DNA of 64,000 nt from Sphingomonas phyllosphaerae (lineage in GTDB: Bacteria > Pseudomonadota > Alphaproteobacteria > Sphingomonadales > Sphingomonadaceae). The translations under genes were made by a program, and so were the position numbers. Shown here one piece after another: positions 9,580 to 18,061 of this stretch (positions are counted from its first letter, which is position 1; each line of letters begins with the position of its first letter). The stretch spans positions 62,001-126,000 of the forward strand of contig NZ_JAPYKH010000011.1 of assembly GCF_029623345.1 (NCBI RefSeq), read 5' to 3'. The notes under the pieces are model-generated. The model was not told where the DNA came from and did no database searches. It saw only the letters and a list, made by a program, of their open reading frames with translations.

Positions 9580-9919
9580 GGGTTTCGTGCTGTGCGCTCT
9601 GGCGTTCGTGCTGCTCGCGGCGGCGTCGCACCGCTTCCACCGCGACGCGGGCGCGACATCGCCGGCGCAGCGGCGATGGCTGCGCGGGCTGGGCGCCGCG
9701 CTGATCCTCGTGGCGCTGCTTCGCGCCGGTACCGCGATCGACGGCGAGCGCTGGGTGCGGCTGCTGGTGTGCGCCTCGCTCGCCGCGGTCATGGTGGTGC
9801 TGACGCTGTCGGTATGCGCGAGAGCGGTGCTTTACCCGCTGCGGCGGCTGCTGACGCGCCGTAGTTGGGCGTCGACGCGCGCGCGCGACCCGGAGGGGCT
9901 GGTCGCGGCGCGCGGATAG
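9572..9919 (+). CDS. DUF3325 membrane protein
   Basis: 115 residues with three predicted helices (about 4-19, 36-53 and 61-84) and a basic C-terminal tail. It overlaps the PepSY gene by 8 bases. Order and size match the small DUF3325 protein that closes DUF3649/PepSY/DUF3325 iron operons. Its function is unknown; a role with the PepSY protein is inferred. Confidence 0.75.
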   Translation: MCEGFVLCALAFVLLAAASHRFHRDAGATSPAQRRWLRGLGAALILVALLRAGTAIDGERWVRLLVCASLAAVMVVLTLSVCARAVLYPLRRLLTRRSWASTRARDPEGLVAARG

Positions 9920-9943
9920 ATGTGACGCTGCCCTTCTCTCTGC

Positions 9944-10038
9944 CGTCATTCTGAACTCGTTTCAGGATCTATCCTTCCGCCAATCTCCGGTCGCTTGCTG
10001 CGCGGCCCGGTGGATCCTTAAACAAGATCAGGATGACG
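9944..10038. repeat. REPIN-like paired palindrome
   Basis: The element begins CGTCATTCTGAACTCGTTTC and ends with the inverted arm AAGATCAGGATGACG, about 95 bases in total. It lies between the convergent DUF3325 and smc genes. It has the same termini and length as the copies at 53894 and 63301, and its outer arm sequence is nearly theirs. Confidence 0.75.
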
Positions 10039-10072
10039 TTGGTGAGGGGTCGGCGAGCGGCAGAGGGGCGCC

Positions 10073-13000
10073 TCACTCCGCCGCGAGCAGCTCCGCCGCC
10101 TGAAGGTCGACCGACACCAGCCGGCTCACCCCGCGCTCCACCATTGTCACCCCGAACAAGCGGTGCATGCGGCTCATCGTCACCGCATTGTGCGTCACGA
10201 TCAGGTAGCGCGTGTCGGTCTCGCGGCTCATCTGCTCGAGCAGGTCGCAGAAGCGCTCGATATTGGCGTCGTCGAGCGGCGCGTCGACTTCGTCGAGCAC
10301 GCAGATCGGCGCCGGGTTGGTGAGGAACAGGCCGAAGATCAGTGCCACGGCGGTGAGCGCCTGCTCGCCGCCCGATAGCAGGGTGAGCGACTGGAGCCGC
10401 TTGCCCGGCGGCTGCGCCATGATCTCGAGCCCGGCCTCGAGCGGATCGTCCGAGTCGACCAGTGCGAGATGCGCCTGGCCGCCGCTGAACAAGGTGGTGA
10501 ACAGCCGCCGAAAATGGCCGTTGACCGCCTCAAAGGCGGCGAGCAGCCGCTGCCGCCCCTCGCGGTTTAGCGTGCCGATCGAGCCGCGCAGACGGTTGAC
10601 TGCCTGCCCCAATTCCTCGCGCTCCGCCGCGGTGGCGGCGCCGCTCGTCTCCAGCTCCTCCAGCTCGCGCTGGGCGACGAGGTTGACCGGGCCGAGCCGC
10701 TCGCGGTCGAGCGTCAGCCGCTCGTGCGCGTTCGATTCGTCCTGCGGCGACCCGACATCGGCCGAAGCGAAGCCGATCTTCTCCGGCAGCACCGGCGCGG
10801 GGCATTCGAAGCGCTCGCCCGACACGCGCCCCATCTCGACGCGGCGCAGCTCGTGGTTCTCGGCGCGCACGGTGGCGCCGGCGCGTGCCTCGCGCGCGGT
10901 GGCCAGCGCCTCGGCGGCGCGCGCGTGGACGGTGTCGGCGTCGCGCAGCGCGGCCTCGGCGGCGCGCTCCTCGGCTTGGGTCGAGTCGGCGGCGGCGCGC
11001 GCAGCGGTCACCTCGCGGTCGAGGTCCGCAATCTTGGCGGCGAGCGCGTCGGGGCGCGCGGCCAGCCCGGTAAGCTCGCGTTCCAAGTCGGTCGCGCGTT
11101 GGTCCATGTCGGCGGTTCGCTTCGCCGCCTCGCCCGCGCGTGTGCGCCAGCCCTGCGCCTCGCTCTTGCCAGCGGCGCGACGCTCGCGCGCGTCGGTCAG
11201 CTCGCGCTCGCGCGTGGCGCGATCCGAGCGCGCCAGCGCCACCCTGGCGCGCGCCGCCTCGGCCTCGCCGCGCAGCCGCGCGGTCTCGCCCGCCGCGGCG
11301 GCACCATCGGGGAGGGCAGCGAGCGCGTCGGCGGCGCGCTCCTGTTCCTCCAAGGCCTCGGCCGCCTCGGCGGTGACCCGCTCGGCGCGTTGCGCGAGAT
11401 CGGTTCGCTGCCCGGCGAGCCGCTCGAGCTGCGCCGTGGCGCGGTCCTCGTCGCGCTGCGCCGCGCGCACGTCGACCTCGCCCTGCGCGAGCAGAGCACG
11501 CGACGACTGCGCCGCTCCGCGCGCGCGGGCGATGCGCTCGTCGATCTGTGTGCGCCGCTGGGTCGCGCGTTCCACCGCCGCTGCGGTCCCGGGGCGCTCG
11601 GCCTCGAGCGCGGCGAGACGGTTGCGGCGCTCGAGCCGCTCTGCCGCGGCGGCGCCACCACTGGTGCTGACATAGCCATCCCAGCGTCGCACGCGCCCCT
11701 CGCGGGTCACCAGTCGCTGGCCGGGCCGGAGCGGCTGCCCCGAGTCGGTCTCGACCAGGAATACCTGCGACAGGCGCCGTTCCAGTGCCGGCGGCGCGGC
11801 GACGCGCGCGGCGAGCGGCAACGTGCCGATCGGGGCGGGGGGATCGTCCTCGCCGAGCGGCGAGCCGTGCCAGTCGGCCAGCGCGGTCTCGAGCTCGTCA
11901 CCCAGCGCGGCGGCGAGCGCGCGCTCGAAGCCGGGCTCGGCGCTGACCGCGTCGAGCAGTTTCTCGCCTTTCTGCTCGACCGCGCGCGCGAGCGCCGCCG
12001 CCTCGCCGTCGAGCGCTGCCAGCGCTGCCAGCGCGGCGGCGCGTGCCGCCTCGGCGGGGTCGCGCTCCTCGCGTGCCTCGGTCTCGCTCGTCTCGGCCCA
12101 GTCGAGCGCGGCGCGCGCCTTCGCCACCCGACCCTGCGCGTCGACCTGCGCCGCGCGCGCGGCATCGCGCACCGCCTCCAGCGTGGCCGGATCGTCGAGC
12201 GCCTCGATTGCCTCGGCGAGCCGCATCGCCTCGCGCCGCGCGCGCTCGTGGCGCGCGGCGGCAGCGCCGCGCGCGGCGGCGGCGACGCGACGCTCGGCCG
12301 CCTCCGCCGCTTCGGCCGACAGCGCCTGGGCGAGTGCGACTTCGACGTCGCGCGCGTGGCGCTCCGCCTCTGCGAGCGCGGCGTCGAGCACGGGAAGCGC
12401 GGCGCTGCCCTCGGCAATCCGTTGGTCGAACCGGTCGGCCTCGGCGGCGATCCGCTCCAGCGCGGCGGCCGCGTCGTGCGCGAGCGAGTCCTCGCGCGCC
12501 CGGTCATCGCCGATGCGGCGGCGTGCCGACTCCATCTCTTCCAGCCGGCGCTGGACGCCGTGGCGCTGCTCGCGCACGCGTGTCAGCTGATGCGCCAGCT
12601 CGCCGGAACGGTCGCGCGCCGCCAGCGCGGCGGCGCGCGCGGCGGCGACCTGTTCGGCGGCGGTGCGCTGTGCGGCCAGCGTCGCCTGCTCCGCCTCGGT
12701 CGCGTCGGCGACCTGCGCCGCGGCGGCGTCGGCCTCCTGCTTGGCCGCGGTGGCGGCGGCCGCGGCGTCGCGCCAGCGCGCGAAGATCATCCGCGCCTCG
12801 GCCAGCCGGATCTGCTCGGACAGCAAGCGGTAGCGCTCGGCGGCGCGGGCCTGGCGGCGCAGCGCGGCGATGCGCGCGCCCTGGTCCGCCATCAGCTCGT
12901 CGAGCCGCGCGAGATTGGCCTCGGTGGCGCGCAGCCGCGCCTCCGCGTCCTTGCGGCGGACGTGGAGCCCGGCGATGCCCGCGGCCTCCTCCAGCATCGC

Positions 13001-13465
13001 ACGGCGCTCGCCCGGCTTGGCCGCGATCACCGCGCCAATGCGGTTCTGGCTCACCAAGGCGGGAGAATGCGCGCCGGTCGCGGCGTCGGCGAAGAGGAGC
13101 TGGACGTCCTTGGCGCGAACGTCGCGCCCGTCGAGCCGATAGGCCGAACCCGCGCCGCGCTCGATCCGTCGGACGATCTCGCGCTCCTGCGCGCCGTCGG
13201 GCGCGTCGATCTCGGCGAGCAGCGACACCTCGGCGAAGTCGCGCGGCGGCCGCGTCGCGGTGCCGGCAAAGATCACGTCCTCCATGCCGGCGCCGCGCAT
13301 CGAGCGGGCGCTGTTCTCGCCCATCGTCCAGCGCAGCGCCTCAAGCAGGTTGGACTTGCCGCAACCGTTGGGGCCGACCACTCCGGTCAGCCCCGGCTCG
13401 ATGCGCAGGTCGGCGGGGTCGACGAAGCTCTTGAAGCCGGTCAGCCGCAGCCGCTTGATGCGCAT
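10073..13465 (-). CDS. smc: Chromosome segregation protein SMC
   Basis: 1130 residues, near the usual 1150-1190. The N-terminal ATPase half has Walker A GPNGCGKSN at 31-39. Two long Ala/Arg/Glu-rich coiled coils flank a hinge near 500-610 ([20 protein letters not shown]). The C-terminal half has the signature LSGGEQALTA at about 1030 and Walker B ICVLDEVDAPL at about 1054. SMC dimers with ScpA and ScpB organise and segregate the chromosome; scpA/scpB are not in this window. The start at 13465 (MRIKRLRLTGFKSF) is the conserved one. The antisense strand carries very long open frames caused by the skewed codon use. Confidence 0.97.
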   Translation of the reverse strand: MRIKRLRLTGFKSFVDPADLRIEPGLTGVVGPNGCGKSNLLEALRWTMGENSARSMRGAGMEDVIFAGTATRPPRDFAEVSLLAEIDAPDGAQEREIVRRIERGAGSAYRLDGRDVRAKDVQLLFADAATGAHSPALVSQNRIGAVIAAKPGERRAMLEEAAGIAGLHVRRKDAEARLRATEANLARLDELMADQGARIAALRRQARAAERYRLLSEQIRLAEARMIFARWRDAAAAATAAKQEADAAAAQVADATEAEQATLAAQRTAAEQVAAARAAALAARDRSGELAHQLTRVREQRHGVQRRLEEMESARRRIGDDRAREDSLAHDAAAALERIAAEADRFDQRIAEGSAALPVLDAALAEAERHARDVEVALAQALSAEAAEAAERRVAAAARGAAAARHERARREAMRLAEAIEALDDPATLEAVRDAARAAQVDAQGRVAKARAALDWAETSETEAREERDPAEAARAAALAALAALDGEAAALARAVEQKGEKLLDAVSAEPGFERALAAALGDELETALADWHGSPLGEDDPPAPIGTLPLAARVAAPPALERRLSQVFLVETDSGQPLRPGQRLVTREGRVRRWDGYVSTSGGAAAAERLERRNRLAALEAERPGTAAAVERATQRRTQIDERIARARGAAQSSRALLAQGEVDVRAAQRDEDRATAQLERLAGQRTDLAQRAERVTAEAAEALEEQERAADALAALPDGAAAAGETARLRGEAEAARARVALARSDRATRERELTDARERRAAGKSEAQGWRTRAGEAAKRTADMDQRATDLERELTGLAARPDALAAKIADLDREVTAARAAADSTQAEERAAEAALRDADTVHARAAEALATAREARAGATVRAENHELRRVEMGRVSGERFECPAPVLPEKIGFASADVGSPQDESNAHERLTLDRERLGPVNLVAQRELEELETSGAATAAEREELGQAVNRLRGSIGTLNREGRQRLLAAFEAVNGHFRRLFTTLFSGGQAHLALVDSDDPLEAGLEIMAQPPGKRLQSLTLLSGGEQALTAVALIFGLFLTNPAPICVLDEVDAPLDDANIERFCDLLEQMSRETDTRYLIVTHNAVTMSRMHRLFGVTMVERGVSRLVSVDLQAAELLAAE

Positions 13466-13494
13466 CGAGGGTCAGCCCCGCGCCATGCTCGGGA

Positions 13495-14253
13495 TCAGGC
13501 GCCCGCGGACGTGAGCGCGGTCTCGATCGCCTGCCAGGTGACGCTGTTCTCCAGCTTGCGGCCGTTGAGGAAGAAGGTGGGCGTGCCGGTCACGTCCTGC
13601 TTCTCGGTGGCGTCCTGCGTCATCTTGGTCAGCGCCTCGATCGCCTTGGGATCGTTGAGGCAGGCGCGCGCCTGCGCCTCGGTGATGCCGCGCTGCTTGA
13701 CGAATTCGACATAGCCCATCTTGTCCGCCCAGCCGTTCGCGACCTGCGCCGGAGTGGCGTTCTGCGTCTGCTGGAGGAAGGACTGGTCCTGCGCCGCCTT
13801 CATCTGCGCGTCGAGGAACTTGGGCTGGTCGATGTACATTTGCTCGAGAATTGGGAAGAACGGCGCGGCGCCGGCGCAGCGGCCGAGCAGCGAGGCCGCG
13901 AAATCGGGCGGCCCGTGGACCAGGAAGTCGCGGAACTCGTACGAGACCTTACCCGACTTGACGTAATTCTCCTCGAGCGGGCGCATGCCGGTCTGGCCGA
14001 AGGCGCCGCAGGTGGGGCAGGTTCGCGATCCATACTCGACCAGCTTGAGCGGCGCGTCGGGATTGCCCATGACAAAGCCGCCCTCGGGGGTCTGGCGGAC
14101 CTGCTGAGTCCAGTCCGAGCCAGCCGGCGCGGCGACTGCCTTCACCGAGCCGGCGGGCGCGCTGGGTGCGCTGCCATTGCCGTCACCGCCGCTGCCGCAG
14201 CCGGCGAGCAGCGCCGCGGCGGCGAAGAGCAGGGAGGATGCGAGACGCTTCAT
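13495..14253 (-). CDS. DsbA-family thioredoxin-fold lipoprotein
   Basis: 252 residues. The N-terminus MKRLASSLLFAAAALLAGCG carries a lipobox (LLAGC), so the protein is probably anchored to a periplasmic membrane face. A short Gly/Ser/Pro linker follows, then a thioredoxin fold with active site SRTCPTCGAFG near residue 85. A helical insertion is followed by the cis-Pro region TGTPTFFLNGRKL. Family members oxidise or isomerise disulfides in exported proteins. It lies 29 bases downstream of smc's start and a little upstream of a second DsbA-type gene on the same strand. Confidence 0.88.
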   Translation of the reverse strand: MKRLASSLLFAAAALLAGCGSGGDGNGSAPSAPAGSVKAVAAPAGSDWTQQVRQTPEGGFVMGNPDAPLKLVEYGSRTCPTCGAFGQTGMRPLEENYVKSGKVSYEFRDFLVHGPPDFAASLLGRCAGAAPFFPILEQMYIDQPKFLDAQMKAAQDQSFLQQTQNATPAQVANGWADKMGYVEFVKQRGITEAQARACLNDPKAIEALTKMTQDATEKQDVTGTPTFFLNGRKLENSVTWQAIETALTSAGA

Positions 14254-14291
14254 TCGGTCACTCCGTTGATAAGACCGTGACGTAACTGGTT

Positions 14292-14429
14292 CATCCTCCC
14301 CTGAAAGGGGAGGTGGCGCGCGAAGCGCGACGGAGGGGTGTCGACGCTGGCGAGTGTTTCGACCATCACCACCGGGGTCACCCCTCCGTCAGCCCTACGG
14401 GCTGCCACCTCCCCTTGCAGGGGAGGATC
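14292..14429. repeat. Palindromic repeat of the CCTCCCC type
   Basis: Located between two tandem DsbA-type genes. The left arm begins TCATCCTCCCCTGAAAGGGG and continues to GACGGAGGGGT. The right arm begins ACCCCTCCGTCAGCCCTACG and ends CCCTTGCAGGGGAGGATCG. The arms are mutually inverted and each also folds on itself (CCTCCCCTGAAAGGGGAGG). This sequence family differs from the CGTCAT...ATGACG doublets but has similar architecture. Confidence 0.7.
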
Positions 14430-14443
14430 GAAAGGCGAAATTC

Positions 14444-15121
14444 TCACCGCGCGCCGGCCGCGCGCAACTGCGGCTCGAGCTGCGCCCAGCCGACATTCTC
14501 GATCAGCCTGCCGTTGATCTCGAAGGCGGGCGTGCCCTTGACCTTGCTGGTCGCCTCGGAGCCAGCGATGGCGCGCTTCACCTGCGCGTCGGTGGTGAAG
14601 CAGGCGTCGATCGCCGCGGCGGGCGCGCCCGCCTGCTTGGCGATCGCGTCGAGCCCGGCGCCCTGTGCCACCGCCTTGAGCTGGTCGAGCTGCGGCCAGG
14701 ACGCGATGCGCGCGCGATTGCCCTCGCTCCACGCGGCGGCGCGCTCGTACCATTCTTCCTGCTTCACGTAGAAGGCCTCGTGCAGCGCCGGGAAGGCGGC
14801 CGGCCCGGCGCAGCGCGCCAGCGTCGCCGCGGCAAGGTCGATCCCGTCGTGGATCTGGTTACGCACTTCGACGCTGGTCGAGCCCGAGCGCACCATCGCG
14901 CCGAGCGTCGCCCGCGACTCGGCGGCGAAATGGCCGCAGTGCGGGCAGGTGTAGCTGACATATTCGACCAGCTTCACGCGCGCCTTGGGATTGCCGATCA
15001 GGTAGCTGCCGGTGGCCACCGGGCTTGCCACCGCGGTCCAGGGGCGCGGCGCGGCGGCGCCGGCGGTGGTGCCGAGCGCGAGCGCGGCGAGCGGCAGCAG
15101 GAGCGAGCGGAAACGGGTCAT
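14444..15121 (-). CDS. Periplasmic DsbA-like disulfide oxidoreductase
   Basis: 225 residues with a Sec signal peptide (MTRFRSLLLPLAALALGTTA, cleaved near GAAA). The thioredoxin fold has active site YTCPHCGHF near residue 61, the classical DsbA CPHC dipeptide. A helical insert and the cis-Pro motif KGTPAFEINGRLIENVGW follow. The start at 15121 overlaps the stop of the upstream DciA-like gene (ATGA). A longer in-frame reading from 15688 runs through that gene in the wrong frame and was rejected. It probably acts as a primary thiol oxidase; the lipoprotein paralogue downstream may be specialised. Confidence 0.88.
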   Translation of the reverse strand: MTRFRSLLLPLAALALGTTAGAAAPRPWTAVASPVATGSYLIGNPKARVKLVEYVSYTCPHCGHFAAESRATLGAMVRSGSTSVEVRNQIHDGIDLAAATLARCAGPAAFPALHEAFYVKQEEWYERAAAWSEGNRARIASWPQLDQLKAVAQGAGLDAIAKQAGAPAAAIDACFTTDAQVKRAIAGSEATSKVKGTPAFEINGRLIENVGWAQLEPQLRAAGAR

Positions 15122-15642
15122 CGTACCTTCGGCAGCGCGGGAGGGTTGGCAGCGACACCCGAGGCCAGCGCCTCCAGCACCGCCTTGAGCTCGGGGTCGG
15201 CGATCGTCTTGAGGCTGCCGCCCAGCTCGGGGGCGGGGGCCAGCGACGGCGGCGCGCGACGCTCGGGGCGCTTGGTCACCTCGCCGTGGCGGATCGCCAC
15301 CTTGCACACCGCGGCATAGCCGAAGAAGCGGTTGACCCGCTCGATGATCTCGACCGTGAGGTGGCTCATCATCGGCGCGTGCGCGCCGCGGACGGTGAGC
15401 GTGAGCGTGCCGTCCTGCTTCTTGCCCACCGGGAAGCGGATCGACTCGGGCGTGCTCGCGGCGGCGAGCTTCTCGCCGACGATGTCGGGCCAGCGCGACA
15501 CGATCGCGGACTGAACGAAGCCGAAGCGCCGGAACGCCGCGCCGCCGACCGACGGCAGCAGCTCGGCCACCTGGCGCGACCGGTTCTGCCGCTCGGGAGG
15601 TTGATCGGAGACGCGAGGGCGCTTGCTCATTCCCGCCCCCAT
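15118..15642 (-). CDS. DUF721 (DciA-like) protein
   Basis: 174 residues. The N-terminal half holds the DUF721 core (FRRFGFVQSAIVSRWPDIVG ... LTLTVRGAHAPMMSHLTVEI). DciA proteins of this family help load the replicative helicase in bacteria lacking DnaC. The C-terminal third is Pro/Ala-rich and probably disordered. An internal start at 15630 (MSKRPRV) may be the true one. It overlaps the downstream dsbA-like start by 3 bases and is divergent from mutY with a gap of only 14 bases. Confidence 0.8.
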   Translation of the reverse strand: MGAGMSKRPRVSDQPPERQNRSRQVAELLPSVGGAAFRRFGFVQSAIVSRWPDIVGEKLAAASTPESIRFPVGKKQDGTLTLTVRGAHAPMMSHLTVEIIERVNRFFGYAAVCKVAIRHGEVTKRPERRAPPSLAPAPELGGSLKTIADPELKAVLEALASGVAANPPALPKVR

Positions 15643-15656
15643 GCCATAGCCGGGGC

Positions 15657-16700
15657 ATGGACGCCAAGCGCGCGATCACTGCCGCCAAGCCCTTGCTACA
15701 CTGGTATGACCGCCACCGCCGCGCGCTGCCGTGGCGCGCGCTGCCGGGCGAGACACCCGACCCCTATCGCGTCTGGCTGAGCGAGGTGATGCTGCAGCAG
15801 ACCACGGTGGCGACGGTGCGCCCGCGCTTCGCCGCCTGGGTGGCGCGCTGGCCGAGCTTCGCCGACCTCGCCGCGGCGGACGAGGCCGACGTCATGGCGG
15901 CCTGGGCGGGGCTCGGCTATTATGCCCGCGCGCGCAACCTGCTCGCCGCGGCGCGCGCGATCGCGGCGGAGCATGATGGCGCGCTGCCCGACAACGAGGA
16001 AGCGCTGCGGGCGCTGCCAGGCTTCGGCGACTATACCGCCGCCGCCGTCGCGGCGATCGCCTTCGGGCGACGCGCGGTGGTGGTGGACGCCAATGTCGAG
16101 CGCGTGGTGGCGCGGCTGTTCGCGATCGACGCGCCGCTGCCGGATGGGCGCCGCGCGATCCGTGCCGCCGCGGCGACGATCACGCCCGACCAGCGCGCCG
16201 GCGACTATGCGCAGGCGATGATGGACCTGGGCTCGGCGATCTGCACCCCTCGCAAGCCGCGCTGCCTGCTCTGCCCGCTCGCCGACCAGTGCGCCGCGCT
16301 CGCGCTCGGCACGCCCGAGGCCTTTCCGGTCAAGAAGCCCAAGGCGGCGCGGCCGCACCGCTACGGCACGATCTTCTGGCTCGAGAACGACGGTCACGTG
16401 CTGCTGGTGCGTCGGCCCGAGAAGGGGCTGCTCGGCGGCATGCGCGCGCTGCCGACCGGTCCGTGGGAGCTTGCGCCGCCGGGACTGCGCGATGCGCCCG
16501 CCGAGGCGGCGTGGTGCGTGCTGGAGCGACGAGTCGAGCACGGCTTCACGCATTTCACGCTGGACCTGGACGTGGCGGTCGCCGACACCGAGCGCGCGAC
16601 CAACCTGGGTGAGTGGTGGCCGGTGGCGACACTGGACGAGGCGGGGCTGCCGACCTTGTTCGCGAAGGCGGCAGCACTGGCGAGGAGCAGACAGGCATGA
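15657..16700 (+). CDS. mutY: A/G-specific adenine glycosylase
   Basis: 347 residues. The opening LHWYDRHRRALPWRALPGET and LSEVMLQQTTVATV are the MutY N-domain. The helix-hairpin-helix region LPGFGDYTAAAVAAIAF precedes the catalytic Asp in VVDANVERVVAR. The 4Fe-4S cluster Cys pattern is present (CTPRKPRCLLCPLADQC), and a C-terminal Nudix-like domain recognises 8-oxoG. It removes A mispaired with 8-oxoG. It is the first gene of a tightly overlapping set with a serine hydrolase and nudC. Confidence 0.96.
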   Translation: MDAKRAITAAKPLLHWYDRHRRALPWRALPGETPDPYRVWLSEVMLQQTTVATVRPRFAAWVARWPSFADLAAADEADVMAAWAGLGYYARARNLLAAARAIAAEHDGALPDNEEALRALPGFGDYTAAAVAAIAFGRRAVVVDANVERVVARLFAIDAPLPDGRRAIRAAAATITPDQRAGDYAQAMMDLGSAICTPRKPRCLLCPLADQCAALALGTPEAFPVKKPKAARPHRYGTIFWLENDGHVLLVRRPEKGLLGGMRALPTGPWELAPPGLRDAPAEAAWCVLERRVEHGFTHFTLDLDVAVADTERATNLGEWWPVATLDEAGLPTLFAKAAALARSRQA

Positions 16701-18061
16701 CGGTGATCCGGTGGATCGGTACGGCGGCGCTCACCGCGCTGGTGGCGGCGACTCAGCTCTCGGCTCAATATGCTCCCGCTCCACCGCCAGCGCCGCGGCC
16801 GCAGACCGCGCCGCCCGCTCAGGGAGCGAGCGCGCTCCAGGGGCTGCCCGGTGCGCAGATCCTGCCCGCGACCCAGGCGCTGTTCGACGGCTATGTCCGC
16901 GACAGGAAGATGCCCGGCATCGTCGGCGCCTTCGGGCTGGGCGACCTGCCGACCGTGTTCGTCAGCGCCGGCGCGGTCGCGACCGATCCCGGCGCGCAAC
17001 CGGCCGGCCCCGACTCGCTGTGGCGCGTCTATTCGATGACCAAACCGATCACCGGCATGGCGGCGATGCTGCTGGTGGAGGAGGGCAAGCTGTCGCTCGA
17101 CGACCCGCTTTCCAAATATTTCCCCGGCTTCTCCCGGATGAAGGTGCTGACCAGCCCGGACACGTCGCTGGAGACGCGGCCGGCACGCGCGGCGATCACG
17201 ATCCGCGAGCTGATGACGCACAGCTCGGGGATCGGTTATCAGATCAACGCGCAGGGGCCGCTGCTCAAGGAATATGAGCGGCTCGGCCTCGTTCCCTTTT
17301 CGGCCAACGCGCAGACCGAGGCGATGGCACGAAAGACGCGGCCGGCCTCGCTGATCGCCTTCGCCGAGCGCGTCGCGCAGGCGCCGCTCGTCGCCGAGCC
17401 GGGGACGACCTGGCATTATTCGATGGGACTCGACGTGCTCGCCGCGGTGATCGAGAAGGTCGCGGGGCAGAAGTTCGAGCGCTTCGTCCACGCGCGCATC
17501 CTCGATCCGCTCGGCATGACCTCGACCGACTTCCAGGTCGCGCCCGGCAATGTCGCGCGCTTCGCCACCAACTACGCCTTCGCGGGCGACCAGCTGATCC
17601 CGCTCGACCCCGCCGCGCGCTCGGTGTTCCTGCAGCCGCCGAGCTTCCCGTATGGCGGCGCCGGGCTGGTGGCGTCGGCGCGCGACTACGACCGCTTCCT
17701 CCACATGCTGCAGGACGCGGGCACGCTCGACGGTGTGACGATCATGAAGCCCGAGACTGCGCGGCTGGCGATGTCCAACCTGTTGCCGGCGGGCGTGAGC
17801 TATAAGAACAAGGAAGGCGTGGCGCAGGGGTTCGGCGCGGGCGGGGTGGTGTATCTCGCCGACGAAGCCGGCGGCGCGTCAAAGGGCAGCTATGGCTGGG
17901 GCGGCGCGGCGGGGACGGTGGCGATCGTCGACCCGGCGCGGCGCTTCAGGGGGACGATCATGGTCAATTATTTCCCGGGCGAGCGCTATGCGCTGGCCAA
18001 GGAGACGTTCGCGGCGCTGGCGCGCGACGCGGCGCGGCTCCACCCCGGCATGCCGCGGTGA
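16697..18061 (+). CDS. Serine hydrolase, beta-lactamase family (class C/esterase type)
   Basis: 454 residues, starting with ATG inside the mutY stop (ATGA). A signal peptide (MTVIRWIGTAALTALVAATQ) is followed by a Pro/Ala-rich linker to about residue 50. The catalytic domain has the SxxK motif SMTK, a Tyr motif WHYSMGLD, and GWGGAAGT near the C-terminus in place of a KTG box. Such proteins are usually periplasmic esterases or D-aminopeptidases rather than true beta-lactamases. Its position between two oxidised-nucleotide enzymes is probably operon convenience. The substrate is unknown. Confidence 0.88.
   Translation: MTVIRWIGTAALTALVAATQLSAQYAPAPPPAPRPQTAPPAQGASALQGLPGAQILPATQALFDGYVRDRKMPGIVGAFGLGDLPTVFVSAGAVATDPGAQPAGPDSLWRVYSMTKPITGMAAMLLVEEGKLSLDDPLSKYFPGFSRMKVLTSPDTSLETRPARAAITIRELMTHSSGIGYQINAQGPLLKEYERLGLVPFSANAQTEAMARKTRPASLIAFAERVAQAPLVAEPGTTWHYSMGLDVLAAVIEKVAGQKFERFVHARILDPLGMTSTDFQVAPGNVARFATNYAFAGDQLIPLDPAARSVFLQPPSFPYGGAGLVASARDYDRFLHMLQDAGTLDGVTIMKPETARLAMSNLLPAGVSYKNKEGVAQGFGAGGVVYLADEAGGASKGSYGWGGAAGTVAIVDPARRFRGTIMVNYFPGERYALAKETFAALARDAARLHPGMPR

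Noticed and set aside
10724..13714. 996-residue open frame antisense to smc
   Set aside because: Composition (Arg/Ala/Gly-rich, no domains) is that of a shadow frame created by GC-rich codons; the sense strand has a complete SMC with all ATPase motifs.
14444..15688. Single 414-residue protein spanning both the DsbA-like and DciA-like genes
   Set aside because: The first 190 residues are Arg-rich nonsense in the wrong frame; the DUF721 frame is clear and the DsbA signal peptide starts at 15121.
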